DNA of 47,823 nt from Ignavibacteriales bacterium UBA1304. Lineage in GTDB: Bacteria; Bacteroidota; Ignavibacteria; Ignavibacteriales; Ignavibacteriaceae. The DNA is taken from positions 1-47,823 of the forward strand of contig DBTY01000056.1 of assembly GCA_002307295.1 (NCBI GenBank), written 5' to 3'. Below the pieces are notes generated by a model, which worked only from the letters and a program-made list of their open reading frames with translations, made no database searches and was not told the DNA's origin. Numbering within the stretch: position 1 is the first letter of the stretch; each line of letters opens with the position of its first letter. Positions 7,965-17,755 of the stretch are shown here, in pieces. The position numbers were made by a program, and so were the translations under genes.

Positions 7965-10900
7965 CTAAGCTGTTGTTTTTTTATTAAATTCGATCACAAA
8001 CTCAGATCCGTCAGCGGAGGAATTTTTAAGATAAATTCTACCGCTAATGCTATCAATAAACTTTTTGGCTAGCTTAAGCCCTATTCCCATACCTTTAATT
8101 TTGGTAGTAAAGTTTTTGTCGAATATTTTTTCTTGTATTTTTTCCGGTATTCCGGCGCCGTTATCTTTTATGGTTATTGCGTACCTGTTTTCTATTTCTT
8201 CAACTTCGATATTCAGAACTGTAGCGTTAGCCTGAATTGAATTCCGGATAAGATTAATAAATATTCTTCTTATCTGCGAAACGTCCCCTTCAATTAGCGC
8301 TGAAGAAACTTTTGGCGATAGTTTAATATCAATATTCTCGTCCATAAACAGATTAATAGTATCCGCAATAACCGGTATTACGTCAAGCTCTTCCAGTTTA
8401 TAAATAGGCATCCGCGCAAAGTTAGAAAATTCGGAAGCGATAGTATTAAGATTGTCAATCTGATTTAGCACAGTGTTCGTAACTTTCTCAAAGATAGAGC
8501 TAAAGGAAGCATGATTATCTTTGAAGGCTATTACTAACTGCTGAACAGCTAACTTCATAGGAGTAAGGGGATTTTTAATTTCATGAGCGACCTGACGTGC
8601 CATTTCTTTCCAGGCCGTTTCTCTTTCAAGCTCGGCAAGTTCCATCTGACGTTTATTCAGCTCGCGCGTCATAAAATTAAAGCCGTTTATCAGGTCTTTA
8701 ATTTCTCCTCTTTCCTTAGTTTCAATTTCAATATTAAAATCGCCATGAGCCACCGACGAAGTCGCTTTGGTAAGCCGCCTGATTGGCGAGGATATTTTAT
8801 TGGCTAAAACTGTCCCAATGATAATAATAATAATGGTAGCGAAGGAATAAACTCCAAACAAAAATATATCAATATCGAGCGAAGATATAGCGCTGTTTAT
8901 TTTATTCACCGCAGAATTAACATTTAAGGTATACTCGTTATTATTTACTATTATTTTTTTATAAAAAGATAAATAGTCATAATTATCAACCTGCTCCTGA
9001 TTAAAATACTCGCGCAGACCGGAATTATTTAGTCTGTTGTTAACCTTTGGACTTAAAATACGCGGTAGTATTCCAATAGAAGTTAATTCGTCAACGGAGG
9101 AGAAAAATTCTTTTTCCCCTTCAAATGCCGAAAAATTTATATTCTGCTCGTTTGATATTTTATCAAACAACATTTTAACTGTATCGGCCGGAAGCGTATC
9201 CAATTGCGCGCTATATACTCTGAACGAGTTTTCTACATAATTCGCTTTTTCTCTAAGCTCGTTCTGTATTTCAGTCTTACTTTTTTCAGCGACAAAATGT
9301 CTGTTGTAAATTGCAAGACTAAGTATTGGAATAAGCGACATAAACAGAAACGCCGTAAGAAGCTGCGCTCTAAAACTCAATCTGAATCCATAAGGCTTTT
9401 TCAACTGGGTAAAAAATACGACAACCAATAGAGCTATTATATATATTGAGTGAATTAGAAACAGCTTAAAAAAGTTATACAGGTTCAAAGAAATCTGCTT
9501 TTCCCGCAGGGCTACAGCAGTAAGCATTTCTCCAGTAGGAGTATTATTTTTCAACACATAAAATTTGTAACTTTCGCCGTTGATATTTAGAGCCAGCCAG
9601 CCTTCATTCGATTCTGATATTTCCGCCGAAGTGATTTGCCCTATCATATTTTGGGATAAAGCCAAACCGCCATATGAATCAACAAGCTTTTTGTTTCTAA
9701 ACGTAAAAATATTCAACTCGTTTGAATTCAAAACGTCGTTAAAAACATTCTTTGTAGTAGCCAGATAATCCGGCACATATTCCGAATGAATTTTGCTGCC
9801 ATTATAGTATACAGAAACAGCGACATAACAGAGGATCTCATTACCGCTAATTATAGGGGTAATGCCAGTAATTATTTTTTTATCGTCCTCGCCGCCGCTT
9901 TCATATATTCTTAATCTTCTATCGGTAAAAGAATATACTATTGGGTCAATCTGATTTTTGTTTTTTAGCGATTTAGAAAAATAACCGACAGGCTTTTTAT
10001 TCTGGTCAAGTATATAAACAAAATAATCGGCCGACTCTTTTTGTAAAGGGCTGCAGCTCCAGATATTAAACGCAGGAGCGTTCATATTTTCTTTTTTCTC
10101 AAAGCAAAAATCCTTCACATACTGATCGTTTGAAGCTTCTGTAAGAGTTTTTTCTATATAGAACCTAAGCATGCTTTCGTTTGGTCTGTTCAACTCAAGA
10201 GCTATAGTTTTAAGCGATTCTTTTTCAAGTCCGGAATTGAAATAGCTCAGCAGAGTAATAGAAATAACCGACGCGGCAATAGCTATATATATGAAGTTGT
10301 AAACTGAATAAGTCTTTATATAATAAATGTGATAAATCATTATAGAAATAATTATCACTATAAAAAACGCGAGGTAGTAATTTATTAACGGCGACCTTTG
10401 AACTAAAACAAAAAATAAATTAGCAAAAAGTAAAATTACTACGCCATATAGAAAATTTTTCTTGGTAAGTCGTTCGTCGGCAAATAGCGTTCTTATTGCA
10501 ATTAGCGCAAGAAGGATAAGAACAATTAAGATAGTAAATCCGCATATCAGAACGTTAAGATTCATTAAAAGGGACGCAGAATCTGGAATTAAATCCGGAT
10601 TCTTAAAATACCTCAAAGTGGAATCGAGCACAACGCTTTTAATTATTGCGGCTAATCCTCTTATCGATAATAAAAATCCACACGTCATTACAAAGACGAT
10701 TATATATGAATATGGCGAAGGAACTTTTGCGGCCTTATTTTCGGATGCGTACTCTAAATAATACTGATATATTTTAACGGCAATAATTAAAACAAACAGA
10801 GCCGTAATAAATAATTCTACAGGCGACTTAACAATGCCAAAACCAAACGCGGACGAGAAATTATTCGGGTTAATAATTTCGCCGCCTAAAATATTTGAGG

Positions 10901-11816
10901 GGAATCCTGTCTGAAAAAACAATATCCGTAAAAAAGTAAGATATATCAGCAGAAGTAAAAATCTCAACGATTTATATTTTATGCTAAAGTAATCCTTCCT
11001 GAATCCAAACCCAATAATTATACCAGCTAAAGCTACCAATATAGATTGAAATAAATCAATTTTATCTGTAAAGTTTGAAAGAGATGCGGTTAAAGCCGGT
11101 TTTGTAAAAGTAACTAAGCCAATTTTGTTATGCTTGTTATTATTTAGGTCAAAAGAATACCTTTTAGCGTCGTTTTTAACGCCCCTCTCCGGAAAATAAT
11201 CTATATCGAAATCCGTAGCGAATTTATTCTCCAGAACGTCAGAAAAGCTAACTTTCTTAAATAAATCATTATCAATAGAAAAATGTTTTTCTATTAACTG
11301 AGCAAAAACTATATAATACGTCTGCCTGCCAATCTGAACCGAATCCGCTTTAAACAAATACGACGATAAATTATAATTATAGAAAAAAGTTTCGTTATAT
11401 TTTATTTTTTGATAATTCGAATCGAAATCGGCAATATTATAATTTTCAGTCCATGCCACCAAATGAAGATTGCGGTTATAAATTCCAACGCTGTAACCAG
11501 AATAAAAATCAGAAGTTAGAATTTTAGAAAAAGTTTTGGGTGGAAGGGAGTCTTTATCGCCATAAACATATTTAATACTTTTTACAAACAGATCCGATTT
11601 ATTTACTAAAGCAGTTTGTTTTTTTTCAAACATGCTTAGCGTACCATCCTGAATATCGTTTATTTTACCGGCAAGATCGTTTTCCCAGTTATTCTTAGTC
11701 CAGTTAGTAAGAATAGGCGAAACTATGCCCGCTATAATTATTAATAAAATAATGATGAAAACGATAGAAAATACTTTTTTATCGTCAAGAAGTCTGTTAG
11801 AAAATTTTTGCAGCAT
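7965..11816 (-). CDS. Very large polytopic sensor histidine kinase (NtrY-like C-terminus)
   Basis: Inner-membrane sensor kinase of 1283 residues. An N-terminal helix (about 14-38) and an extracytoplasmic domain are followed by roughly eight closely spaced helices, a second extracytoplasmic stretch of about 220 residues, two further helices, a third sensor region and a last helix. Then come HAMP (KISSPIRRLTKATSSVAHGD), the phosphoacceptor His in ARQVAHEIKNPLTPM, the N box NLIRNSIQA and the G boxes DNGAGIP and GMGIGLKL. The HEIKNPLTPM form is typical of NtrY-like kinases. No response regulator is adjacent, so the partner is elsewhere. The start overlaps the upstream TAA by one base (TAATG), indicating coupling to the DUF4783 gene. 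Confidence 0.9.
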   Translation of the reverse strand: MLQKFSNRLLDDKKVFSIVFIIILLIIIAGIVSPILTNWTKNNWENDLAGKINDIQDGTLSMFEKKQTALVNKSDLFVKSIKYVYGDKDSLPPKTFSKILTSDFYSGYSVGIYNRNLHLVAWTENYNIADFDSNYQKIKYNETFFYNYNLSSYLFKADSVQIGRQTYYIVFAQLIEKHFSIDNDLFKKVSFSDVLENKFATDFDIDYFPERGVKNDAKRYSFDLNNNKHNKIGLVTFTKPALTASLSNFTDKIDLFQSILVALAGIIIGFGFRKDYFSIKYKSLRFLLLLIYLTFLRILFFQTGFPSNILGGEIINPNNFSSAFGFGIVKSPVELFITALFVLIIAVKIYQYYLEYASENKAAKVPSPYSYIIVFVMTCGFLLSIRGLAAIIKSVVLDSTLRYFKNPDLIPDSASLLMNLNVLICGFTILIVLILLALIAIRTLFADERLTKKNFLYGVVILLFANLFFVLVQRSPLINYYLAFFIVIIISIMIYHIYYIKTYSVYNFIYIAIAASVISITLLSYFNSGLEKESLKTIALELNRPNESMLRFYIEKTLTEASNDQYVKDFCFEKKENMNAPAFNIWSCSPLQKESADYFVYILDQNKKPVGYFSKSLKNKNQIDPIVYSFTDRRLRIYESGGEDDKKIITGITPIISGNEILCYVAVSVYYNGSKIHSEYVPDYLATTKNVFNDVLNSNELNIFTFRNKKLVDSYGGLALSQNMIGQITSAEISESNEGWLALNINGESYKFYVLKNNTPTGEMLTAVALREKQISLNLYNFFKLFLIHSIYIIALLVVVFFTQLKKPYGFRLSFRAQLLTAFLFMSLIPILSLAIYNRHFVAEKSKTEIQNELREKANYVENSFRVYSAQLDTLPADTVKMLFDKISNEQNINFSAFEGEKEFFSSVDELTSIGILPRILSPKVNNRLNNSGLREYFNQEQVDNYDYLSFYKKIIVNNNEYTLNVNSAVNKINSAISSLDIDIFLFGVYSFATIIIIIIGTVLANKISSPIRRLTKATSSVAHGDFNIEIETKERGEIKDLINGFNFMTRELNKRQMELAELERETAWKEMARQVAHEIKNPLTPMKLAVQQLVIAFKDNHASFSSIFEKVTNTVLNQIDNLNTIASEFSNFARMPIYKLEELDVIPVIADTINLFMDENIDIKLSPKVSSALIEGDVSQIRRIFINLIRNSIQANATVLNIEVEEIENRYAITIKDNGAGIPEKIQEKIFDKNFTTKIKGMGIGLKLAKKFIDSISGRIYLKNSSADGSEFVIEFNKKTTA

Positions 11817-12271
11817 TAATTAAACGTCATTTGTGTGATCTTCCATGCGCCATTTTGGAATTTAAGCGAGACAAAAACCTGAGTGACGCTTTTTCTCCCT
11901 CTGAATTCGTGAGTATAGACTCCCGTGGCAAAAGGGGTCTCCTCTTCTTCGTAAATAGTCTGGAATCTAAAAGATGAAACCTTATTTACTTTAAAATAAT
12001 CCTGAAGCACATAAAAAGCCTGGTTAGCGCTGTAATATCCGCTTGCGCCGTTAGAAAGGCTCAGGTAAGTCTGCGAGCTAAAATAAGCTGAAAACTTAGA
12101 AACGTTCCCCCCTACAATCCCATCTTCAATTTCTTTAAAAACTGACCGGGAAGAGGTTTTCTTATGCTGCGCTAATATAATATCCTCATCCGAACCGCTT
12201 TGGGAGCTTAACCCAAAACCGCAGCAGGACAGGAATAGCGCAAAAATTAATATGTTCCTAATTGATTTCAT
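11816..12271 (-). CDS. DUF4783 secreted protein
   Basis: A 151-residue exported protein. The first ~23 residues form a signal peptide with small residues and cysteines (FLSCCGFGLSSQ), so it could be a periplasmic protein or a lipoprotein. The rest matches the DUF4783 pattern: FKEIEDGIVGGNVSKFSAYF, a central YYSANQAFYVLQDYF segment and a C-terminal strand ending VSLKFQNGAWKITQMTFN. That is an NTF2-like small alpha-beta fold found in Bacteroidota relatives; function unknown. It is the first gene of a coupled pair with the giant histidine kinase (1-base overlap), so it might act as a sensory partner, which is inference. The upstream terminator at 12318-12352 separates it from the FN3 lipoprotein gene. 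Confidence 0.82.
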   Translation of the reverse strand: MKSIRNILIFALFLSCCGFGLSSQSGSDEDIILAQHKKTSSRSVFKEIEDGIVGGNVSKFSAYFSSQTYLSLSNGASGYYSANQAFYVLQDYFKVNKVSSFRFQTIYEEEETPFATGVYTHEFRGRKSVTQVFVSLKFQNGAWKITQMTFN

Positions 12272-12317
12272 TTTTATTAATTAAATTTAAATAATATTTC
12301 TGATTAAATCTAAAACT

Positions 12318-12352
12318 AAAAAAGCATACCTGATATTGGTATGCTTTTTTTT
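12318..12352 (-). terminator. Intrinsic terminator after the FN3 lipoprotein gene
   Basis: GCATACC (12324-12330) pairs with GGTATGC (12338-12344) around a 7-base loop, extended by flanking A/T pairs. Read on the minus strand the stem is followed by TTTTTTAGTTTT. It lies 23 bases beyond the stop of the FN3 gene. Confidence 0.85.
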
Positions 12353-12374
12353 GTGAACAATACGTTTTTCAGAC

Positions 12375-13208
12375 TTATTTTCCATGAGGCGGATTTTTAA
12401 TATCCGATCTTGGTCCTCGTTTAACTATTGCAGTTTTTAATACCGTGCTGCCCGAAACCGTCTGATATGACCAGTCGAACGTAATACTTTCATTAGTTAC
12501 TTTTGAAATTCTTAATTTAGCGTAATTGCCGTCAAAAGTTTCAATAACATAAGTATGCCCTACGTTAGCCGGGACGGAATTTGTAGCAGCCCAGCCAGAT
12601 GTTGGAGCGTTTGCTATATCCAATATATCAGTAGTTACGCCCATATCCTCTATTCGTGTTGTAGCGTTTGTAAATACAGGGATATCAACATAAGCGTAGC
12701 CCTGGTATATCTCAAAATAGACGTCTACGTTATTATCAGTATACGGCAGCTGCTGCGCGTTTGCAAATGAGAAACCGGAAGTTGAAGGAAACTGTCTGTA
12801 ATCCATAATTATCTGATTATAGCCTTCAGGACGGGGTATTGTGTAAACAGCGTCCATACTTAAAGCGCTGACGTTGCCGTTAACATCGTAAGCCGCCACT
12901 GCATAATAATATGTGTAGCCGTTAGTAACTCCGTCGTCAGTAAAATGGGTTTTTGTTGTAGAGCCAAGGAGCGTATATTTTCCGTTATATGTGCTGCTTG
13001 AATAAACGTCATATCCTGCAAGATCGCTTTCGGTATTGTTATTCCAGTAAATATCAACCACTTTATCGCCGTTTAGGACAGTAAGCCCTGATGGCGCAGC
13101 CGGAGGCGTAGTATCCACTTCATAAGGATGATCGTCGTTACTGCTGCTGCACGCAGAGAAAAACGCCAATGGCGCCGCCATAGCTAACAATAAGATTATT
13201 TTTTTCAT
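12375..13208 (-). CDS. Fibronectin type III domain lipoprotein
   Basis: A 277-residue lipoprotein. The signal peptide ends at FFSAC followed by serines and acidic residues. One FN3 domain is visible at about residues 34-128 (TPPAAPSGLTVLNG, VVDIYWNNNTESDLAGYDVY, YTYYYAVAAYDVNGNVS). The remaining 150 residues (from PEGYNQIIMDYRQF) look like a second beta-rich domain, with a strand pattern that ends in DWSYQTVSGSTVLKTAIV; I do not recognise it. It has no type IX sorting tail, so anchoring is by lipid. It is a single-gene unit with its own promoter candidate and terminator. The role is probably surface display or carbohydrate/protein binding, which is inference. Confidence 0.85.
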   Translation of the reverse strand: MKKIILLLAMAAPLAFFSACSSSNDDHPYEVDTTPPAAPSGLTVLNGDKVVDIYWNNNTESDLAGYDVYSSSTYNGKYTLLGSTTKTHFTDDGVTNGYTYYYAVAAYDVNGNVSALSMDAVYTIPRPEGYNQIIMDYRQFPSTSGFSFANAQQLPYTDNNVDVYFEIYQGYAYVDIPVFTNATTRIEDMGVTTDILDIANAPTSGWAATNSVPANVGHTYVIETFDGNYAKLRISKVTNESITFDWSYQTVSGSTVLKTAIVKRGPRSDIKNPPHGK

Positions 13209-13323
13209 TTTCTTTCCTTCCTAATAGTAATTTGTCATAAAATAGCTCACAATAAAAATGCCAAATAATAAATCGTCTGTTTGAATCATAATAGCCTTTA
13301 TTGCATTTATTCATGTACTAAAT

Positions 13324-13353
13324 ATTATACGTTTTGTCCATAAAACAAAGCAA
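13324..13353 (-). promoter_or_regulatory. Candidate promoter of the FN3 lipoprotein gene
   Basis: On the minus strand TTGCTT (13348-13353) and a perfect TATAAT (13324-13329) are separated by 18 bases, about 115 bases before the start codon. The spacer contains the inverted repeat GTTTT-ATGGAC-AAAAC (13331-13346), which could be an operator. Confidence 0.5.
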
Positions 13354-13435
13354 TATATAAATTATTTTATAGCAAAAAAAGGAACTATATAGCCATAATT
13401 TGACATGCAAAAATATCAGCCAAATTACCAAAATT

Positions 13436-13471
13436 AAAAAAGCCCTGCCATTTTATTAGCAGAGCTTTTTA
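13436..13471 (-). terminator. Intrinsic terminator after the 1036-residue T9SS protein gene
   Basis: On the minus strand AGCTCTGC and GCAGGGCT form an 8-bp stem (one G-U) around a TAATAAAATG loop, followed by TTTTTTAATTTT. It lies about 20 bases past the stop codon. Confidence 0.85.
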
Positions 13472-13491
13472 GAAATTAGATTATTTTGATG

Positions 13492-16400
13492 TTATTTCGT
13501 TAATATCATTTTCTTGCTTTGCGAGTAAGTCCCTGCGTCAAGTTTGTAAAGATAAACTCCGCTTGCCAGCTTGCTTGCGTTAAATGTAACTGAATGAGCG
13601 CCTGCGCCCATATCGCCATTTACAAGAGTCATTATTTCCTGCCCAAGAACATCGTAAACTTTTAGTACGACTTTTGAAGCTTTTGGCAGTTGATAACTTA
13701 TAGTTGTAGACGGGTTGAACGGGTTAGGATAATTCTGCGCTAAATCATAGTTAGTGATTAACCCGGTATTTTTCAGTTCTAATTGCTGGGCTTTTGACTT
13801 CGCGAGAACTGAACCAGTCGCATATTTTTCCGTAAGAGCGCATTTAAGAGCAGTATTGTTTTCCGTTACTAAACAAAGCCTTACCGTTCTGTTTCCAGCT
13901 CCTTTAGCGCTTATCTCGTAGGTTCCTTCGCCGTTGGCGGTTATATTGTCTTTATTATAAGTTACGTTATCAAGCGTACTGATAACGCTTCCATCATTTT
14001 CATCGACTAATTCTACTTTAAAATTAATTCTATCGTTATCCTGCAAGGAAATGGGAGTTGTCCCAGAGTTTATTACATTGTATAATGAAGAATAATCTAT
14101 CTTAGAATTATCGGTAATACTGAACGGTTCCGTCTTAACATAAGAGTTTACCTGATCGAGACTGCTTATTTTTACAGTATCGGCTAAATCAATAAATTTA
14201 ACATTCTGCCCGTCAACAGAAACGTCGCCAAGAGTATAAAAATACTGTGCATTATCGTTAAATATACTGCTCCCTCTTCCGCTTGATATTGCCAAAGCGT
14301 CTGTTTTATTAACAGAATATATCTGCTGATTAGAGAACGAATACGGCAAAGATGAAGTGTTCAGCGACATTGCGCGTATACCAGTTGCCTGGCTTCCGTT
14401 GCTTATTTGTATATTCGAGCCGGAAATACCAGAAAGTGAAGTTATTGTACTTAATGTTGTATTATCTGTATATTGTGATGTTGCATCTGTTTTTGCCCAC
14501 GCCACAACATATTTACTCATAACCCCATTATACGAAGCAGCATTAATACTGACATTGTTTACGTTACTTCCAAAATTCCAAAAACGGCTCGTACTTGGGT
14601 CTGTAAAAACAGCTACTGAACTGCTACCAACCCCGTTCCATTCAACTCGAGCTCCTGGCCCCTGCGTGGCGATTATTGAAGGTTTTTTATTAATTGTATA
14701 TCCGTCGCCGCTTGATATATTCTGGACCGTGCCAACAGTTAATGCGCCGCTGCCATTATCTGATAGCATGCAATAATCTATAGCTGATTGCGTATATCCT
14801 GAGTTCCTTTGCTCCCATGCAAGATGAAACTTGATGTTAGTAGAAGAAGTCGATAAGCAATCAACAGTCGGGGTTTGCGAGTTTGCGTCTGTACCAGTAA
14901 CAATTTGTTCAGAGCTTAACCACGATACTTCGAGATAACCAGAAGTTCCTTGCGTTAATTTTCCATATTTGTAGTATAGACTAGGATAATTACCATTACC
15001 GTCACACCCTGTCCAAGCGACTATAAAATTACTGCTATTTGAGGTTGGATCGGCTACTATTGCCGGATTGGTATCGTCCGTATATTCGCCGGCGGCTCTG
15101 CTCGCAACTGTAGAGCTATCTCTTATAATATCGTATAAATCATCGTAGTGTTTTATTTTAATATTATAACCTTCTCCATTTTGTTCCTGATAACAGATAA
15201 GGACATCAGATTGCCCTGACATGACTATTGAAGGAAGTTTTGACGTAACACTTGAAATAGGTTTTCCGCCATTTCTAAGTACCCAGGTTGAACCGCCATC
15301 GCTGCTTGTTTCATACCATATTCTTCCAAGACTTTCATAAACAAGATGCAGGTTTACGGAAGAGCTGGAAAAGCTATATACCAATTTCCGTTGGCTGCTG
15401 TTAGAAAATGCAGTACTTGTGTTTGTTACTCTTGAACCTTTTAGATTTGCAGTATATGTAACAGCAGTTGATGAAGATATTGTTCGCGTTGGATTTGTAT
15501 TTCCATCCTGCCAATTTAAGAAATAATAATTCCTGCCATTAATTGTTTGTGGGCTTGTGACGCCAATTGTCGTTGTATTTGGAGGCATAAAGCAATAGTC
15601 ATAATCCGGGGCAGGACTACTTATTCCTTGAAATAAAAAATTGCCGCCAGTCCCACCTTCCAGTAAGCTTGTAAGAAGAGAACATGGAACTGCAGGATTA
15701 TAATTTGCGGTATATGTTTGGTCTTTAGCTACATTGATATTTTTTTGTATAGCGGCATCATTATCGTCCCAACTTTTATACCTCCATGCTTGATTAGCAT
15801 AATCATATTTTGTAGTTCCTATCTGAAATGAGTGATTTGAATTAACATCCCACCAACTTACAAATGGCGAATTATAGGTTGCCCAATTAGTACTTTCTAG
15901 AGATTTGATTGTGCCAACATTGTTTAGACCACTCACATTATTTTGAATAATTATCCGTCTGGGTCCATTAACTAAAAAACTTAGAACGACATAATTCTCC
16001 GTTGAGGTTACTAAAGTTGATAAAACTGGAGTTGTGGATATAAAATCAGAAGAAATCATATTAGGTAATAACTTTGTTCCCACATTTAATTCGATAGGCC
16101 CCATCGTAGAACCCAAAACTGTTAGATTAGAGCTTATCAGATTAGATAAGAAATCGAAATTAGTCCAAGAACCTGAAGTTATATTGTGAACGACAAAAGT
16201 TGTTGGAACGAATAAAAGCTTAAAACCATTATCAGAATTTTGCATTTGAAAATTACCACTAATCCCAACATTAGCATGGACAGTAAAATTATTTATAAAA
16301 GTAAGCGGATTTTCTATTGTACCAACTATACTTGCCTCCATACTTATAGCATTGTTAGCTCCAATTGTGATCGTGGCTGCATCAAGATTCACAAACCATC

Positions 16401-16602
16401 CATCAGCATACCAAGTTCCCAAATAATCGCCAAAATTAATAGATCTTGATTCAATTAAGGCACTTATGACACTATTTATAGTGGATTGACTGACTTTAAT
16501 ATTAACATCCCCCTGACAATACAGGATGTTAGTATAAGCAGTTATAAACATTAGGATCAATATTAATATCCGTTTTTTAAATAAATATATTATTGTTTTC
16601 AT
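13492..16602 (-). CDS. Large secreted protein with TULIP-like N-terminus, BNR-like middle and T9SS sorting domain
   Basis: A 1036-residue exported protein. After a signal peptide (to about residue 30, ILYCQG) an N-terminal domain of about 180 residues begins VNIKVSQSTINSVISAL and resembles the product of the next gene upstream. Two short InlB-type B-repeat motifs follow (KDQTYTANYNP; NWQDGNTNPTRTISSST...YTANLKG). The middle has sialidase/BNR-like stretches such as VYESLGRIWYETSSDGGSTW. The last ~80 residues are a type IX sorting domain: NYPNPFNPSTTISYQLP, VYDVLGQEIMTLVNG, ASGVYLYKLDAG. It should be exported through the Sec and type IX systems to the cell surface. The start at 16600-16602 has a strong GGAGG site 8 bases upstream. 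Substrate unknown. Confidence 0.88.
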   Translation of the reverse strand: MKTIIYLFKKRILILILMFITAYTNILYCQGDVNIKVSQSTINSVISALIESRSINFGDYLGTWYADGWFVNLDAATITIGANNAISMEASIVGTIENPLTFINNFTVHANVGISGNFQMQNSDNGFKLLFVPTTFVVHNITSGSWTNFDFLSNLISSNLTVLGSTMGPIELNVGTKLLPNMISSDFISTTPVLSTLVTSTENYVVLSFLVNGPRRIIIQNNVSGLNNVGTIKSLESTNWATYNSPFVSWWDVNSNHSFQIGTTKYDYANQAWRYKSWDDNDAAIQKNINVAKDQTYTANYNPAVPCSLLTSLLEGGTGGNFLFQGISSPAPDYDYCFMPPNTTTIGVTSPQTINGRNYYFLNWQDGNTNPTRTISSSTAVTYTANLKGSRVTNTSTAFSNSSQRKLVYSFSSSSVNLHLVYESLGRIWYETSSDGGSTWVLRNGGKPISSVTSKLPSIVMSGQSDVLICYQEQNGEGYNIKIKHYDDLYDIIRDSSTVASRAAGEYTDDTNPAIVADPTSNSSNFIVAWTGCDGNGNYPSLYYKYGKLTQGTSGYLEVSWLSSEQIVTGTDANSQTPTVDCLSTSSTNIKFHLAWEQRNSGYTQSAIDYCMLSDNGSGALTVGTVQNISSGDGYTINKKPSIIATQGPGARVEWNGVGSSSVAVFTDPSTSRFWNFGSNVNNVSINAASYNGVMSKYVVAWAKTDATSQYTDNTTLSTITSLSGISGSNIQISNGSQATGIRAMSLNTSSLPYSFSNQQIYSVNKTDALAISSGRGSSIFNDNAQYFYTLGDVSVDGQNVKFIDLADTVKISSLDQVNSYVKTEPFSITDNSKIDYSSLYNVINSGTTPISLQDNDRINFKVELVDENDGSVISTLDNVTYNKDNITANGEGTYEISAKGAGNRTVRLCLVTENNTALKCALTEKYATGSVLAKSKAQQLELKNTGLITNYDLAQNYPNPFNPSTTISYQLPKASKVVLKVYDVLGQEIMTLVNGDMGAGAHSVTFNASKLASGVYLYKLDAGTYSQSKKMILTK

Positions 16603-16620
16603 TATTTTTTCCTCCTTTTA

Positions 16621-17574
16621 TTAATTATCACTTTTTGTTTCAAGAAGATAAGACCTATTTCCATTAGGTTGAAATGCATTTACCATAAGTTTATATTCTC
16701 TGCTATACCAAGTTTTGATACCATTGCTTGACGAATTTACATATACGGCATAAAATAGATAAACTTCAGTAGTAGGTAAACCTAGTTGACCAATACTAAA
16801 TGAAGTCGGAATTTCTTTTTCGATAACAGAATTTGGTTGAACTGAAGCTAGTGGGGTATTACCGTCTATTTGATATAATAAAGCTTCTTTTACTGTTAAT
16901 TGGAAATTTGATTGAATCCCTATCGAAGTACCAGTTGCATCCTGTATTAATGCGACTCCAATTTTGTGTGCTTCAGCATCCAGATATGTAGTTACAACGA
17001 GACTTAAAAGACCGTCAGAAACCTGCCAACCTAATGCAAAGTAAGGTGAGACTACATCTATGCTTACTTGAGAAAACCACGAAGTGTTTACCTGATCAAT
17101 AAGTTTTGATGGATAGATAGTGATTCCCAAAGAATTGTAATTAGCAATAACAGCATCCCTTACCCATTGAGGAATAGCTGAAATAGAGTTTAATTGAGCA
17201 GGAAGATCTGTTAGGAAGGCTTGCACTTGTGCTGCATTAATTTGTTCTGAAGGAATATTTATTGAAGGATTAGCAGTAAAATGATAAATACTTGTTGATC
17301 CGGAAGTTACATCAAATATCATTTTTAATGCGGCATTGTTTTGCGTTAGAATGATTTGAGGCAATGTTAATGCAAGAGTATAATTAGTACCATTATAAGC
17401 AACTGTGACTGAACGAGGGAATCCAGTAGCGTTGTATTGCGCATTAAGAAAACGGTTTATTCCAGTTGCTGATATTTCGATAGTTGTCGAAACTGTATGA
17501 TCTCCAGCTAAAGAATTTGCGCTTAGCAAAATCATACAACTTGCAAATAAATACAAAAAAAACTTATTATTCAT
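16621..17574 (-). CDS. Secreted protein, possibly TULIP/YceB-like lipid-binding fold
   Basis: A 317-residue exported protein with a signal peptide to about residue 24 (SANSLAGD) and no lipobox, transmembrane segment or sorting tail. The mature protein starts STTIEISATGINRFLNAQ, then alternating strands (TVAYNGTNYTLALTLPQIIL, AALKMIFDVTSGSTSIYHF), a helix (WVRDAVIANYNSLGITIYP) and more strands. An N-terminal INxxL helix followed by long strands and a second helix is reminiscent of DUF1439/YceB and other tubular lipid-binding (TULIP) proteins. The following gene begins with the same pattern, suggesting a duplicated domain. It lies 18 bases upstream of that gene, so both are likely made from one message. 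The fold assignment is inference. Confidence 0.6.
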   Translation of the reverse strand: MNNKFFLYLFASCMILLSANSLAGDHTVSTTIEISATGINRFLNAQYNATGFPRSVTVAYNGTNYTLALTLPQIILTQNNAALKMIFDVTSGSTSIYHFTANPSINIPSEQINAAQVQAFLTDLPAQLNSISAIPQWVRDAVIANYNSLGITIYPSKLIDQVNTSWFSQVSIDVVSPYFALGWQVSDGLLSLVVTTYLDAEAHKIGVALIQDATGTSIGIQSNFQLTVKEALLYQIDGNTPLASVQPNSVIEKEIPTSFSIGQLGLPTTEVYLFYAVYVNSSSNGIKTWYSREYKLMVNAFQPNGNRSYLLETKSDN

Positions 17575-17633
17575 AACTATTTTTTCCTTTTTATAATAAT
17601 GAAATTGTTATATATTTTTTATATATTTGAACG

Positions 17634-17658
17634 TCAGCACATAAAAATTCACCTCCTT
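17634..17658 (-). other. Perfect Shine-Dalgarno with a two-codon ORF in the leader
   Basis: On the minus strand AAGGAGGTGA (17649-17658) is followed 6 bases later by ATG TGC TGA (17634-17642), a Met-Cys-stop minimal reading frame. It lies about 60 bases upstream of the start of the secreted-protein gene at 17574, which has its own weaker AAAGGA site. The strong site may load ribosomes for leader control, or may be a relic of a decayed small gene. Confidence 0.4.
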
Positions 17659-17696
17659 CAGAGATTTTGAAATTATGTGCAAATAAAAAGGCGCGC

Positions 17697-17717
17697 ATTC
17701 CCAATAAAAAAGGGAAT
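17697..17717 (-). other. Short leader hairpin
   Basis: ATTCCC (17697-17702) and GGGAAT (17712-17717) form a 6-bp stem around an A-rich loop. On the minus strand it is followed by GCGCGCC and TTTTTATTTG, so it may act as a weak terminator or leader structure before the 17574 gene. Confidence 0.35.
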
Positions 17718-17755
17718 TTACATATCCGTGTAGAGCTCCTCATATTTGCTGTTAG

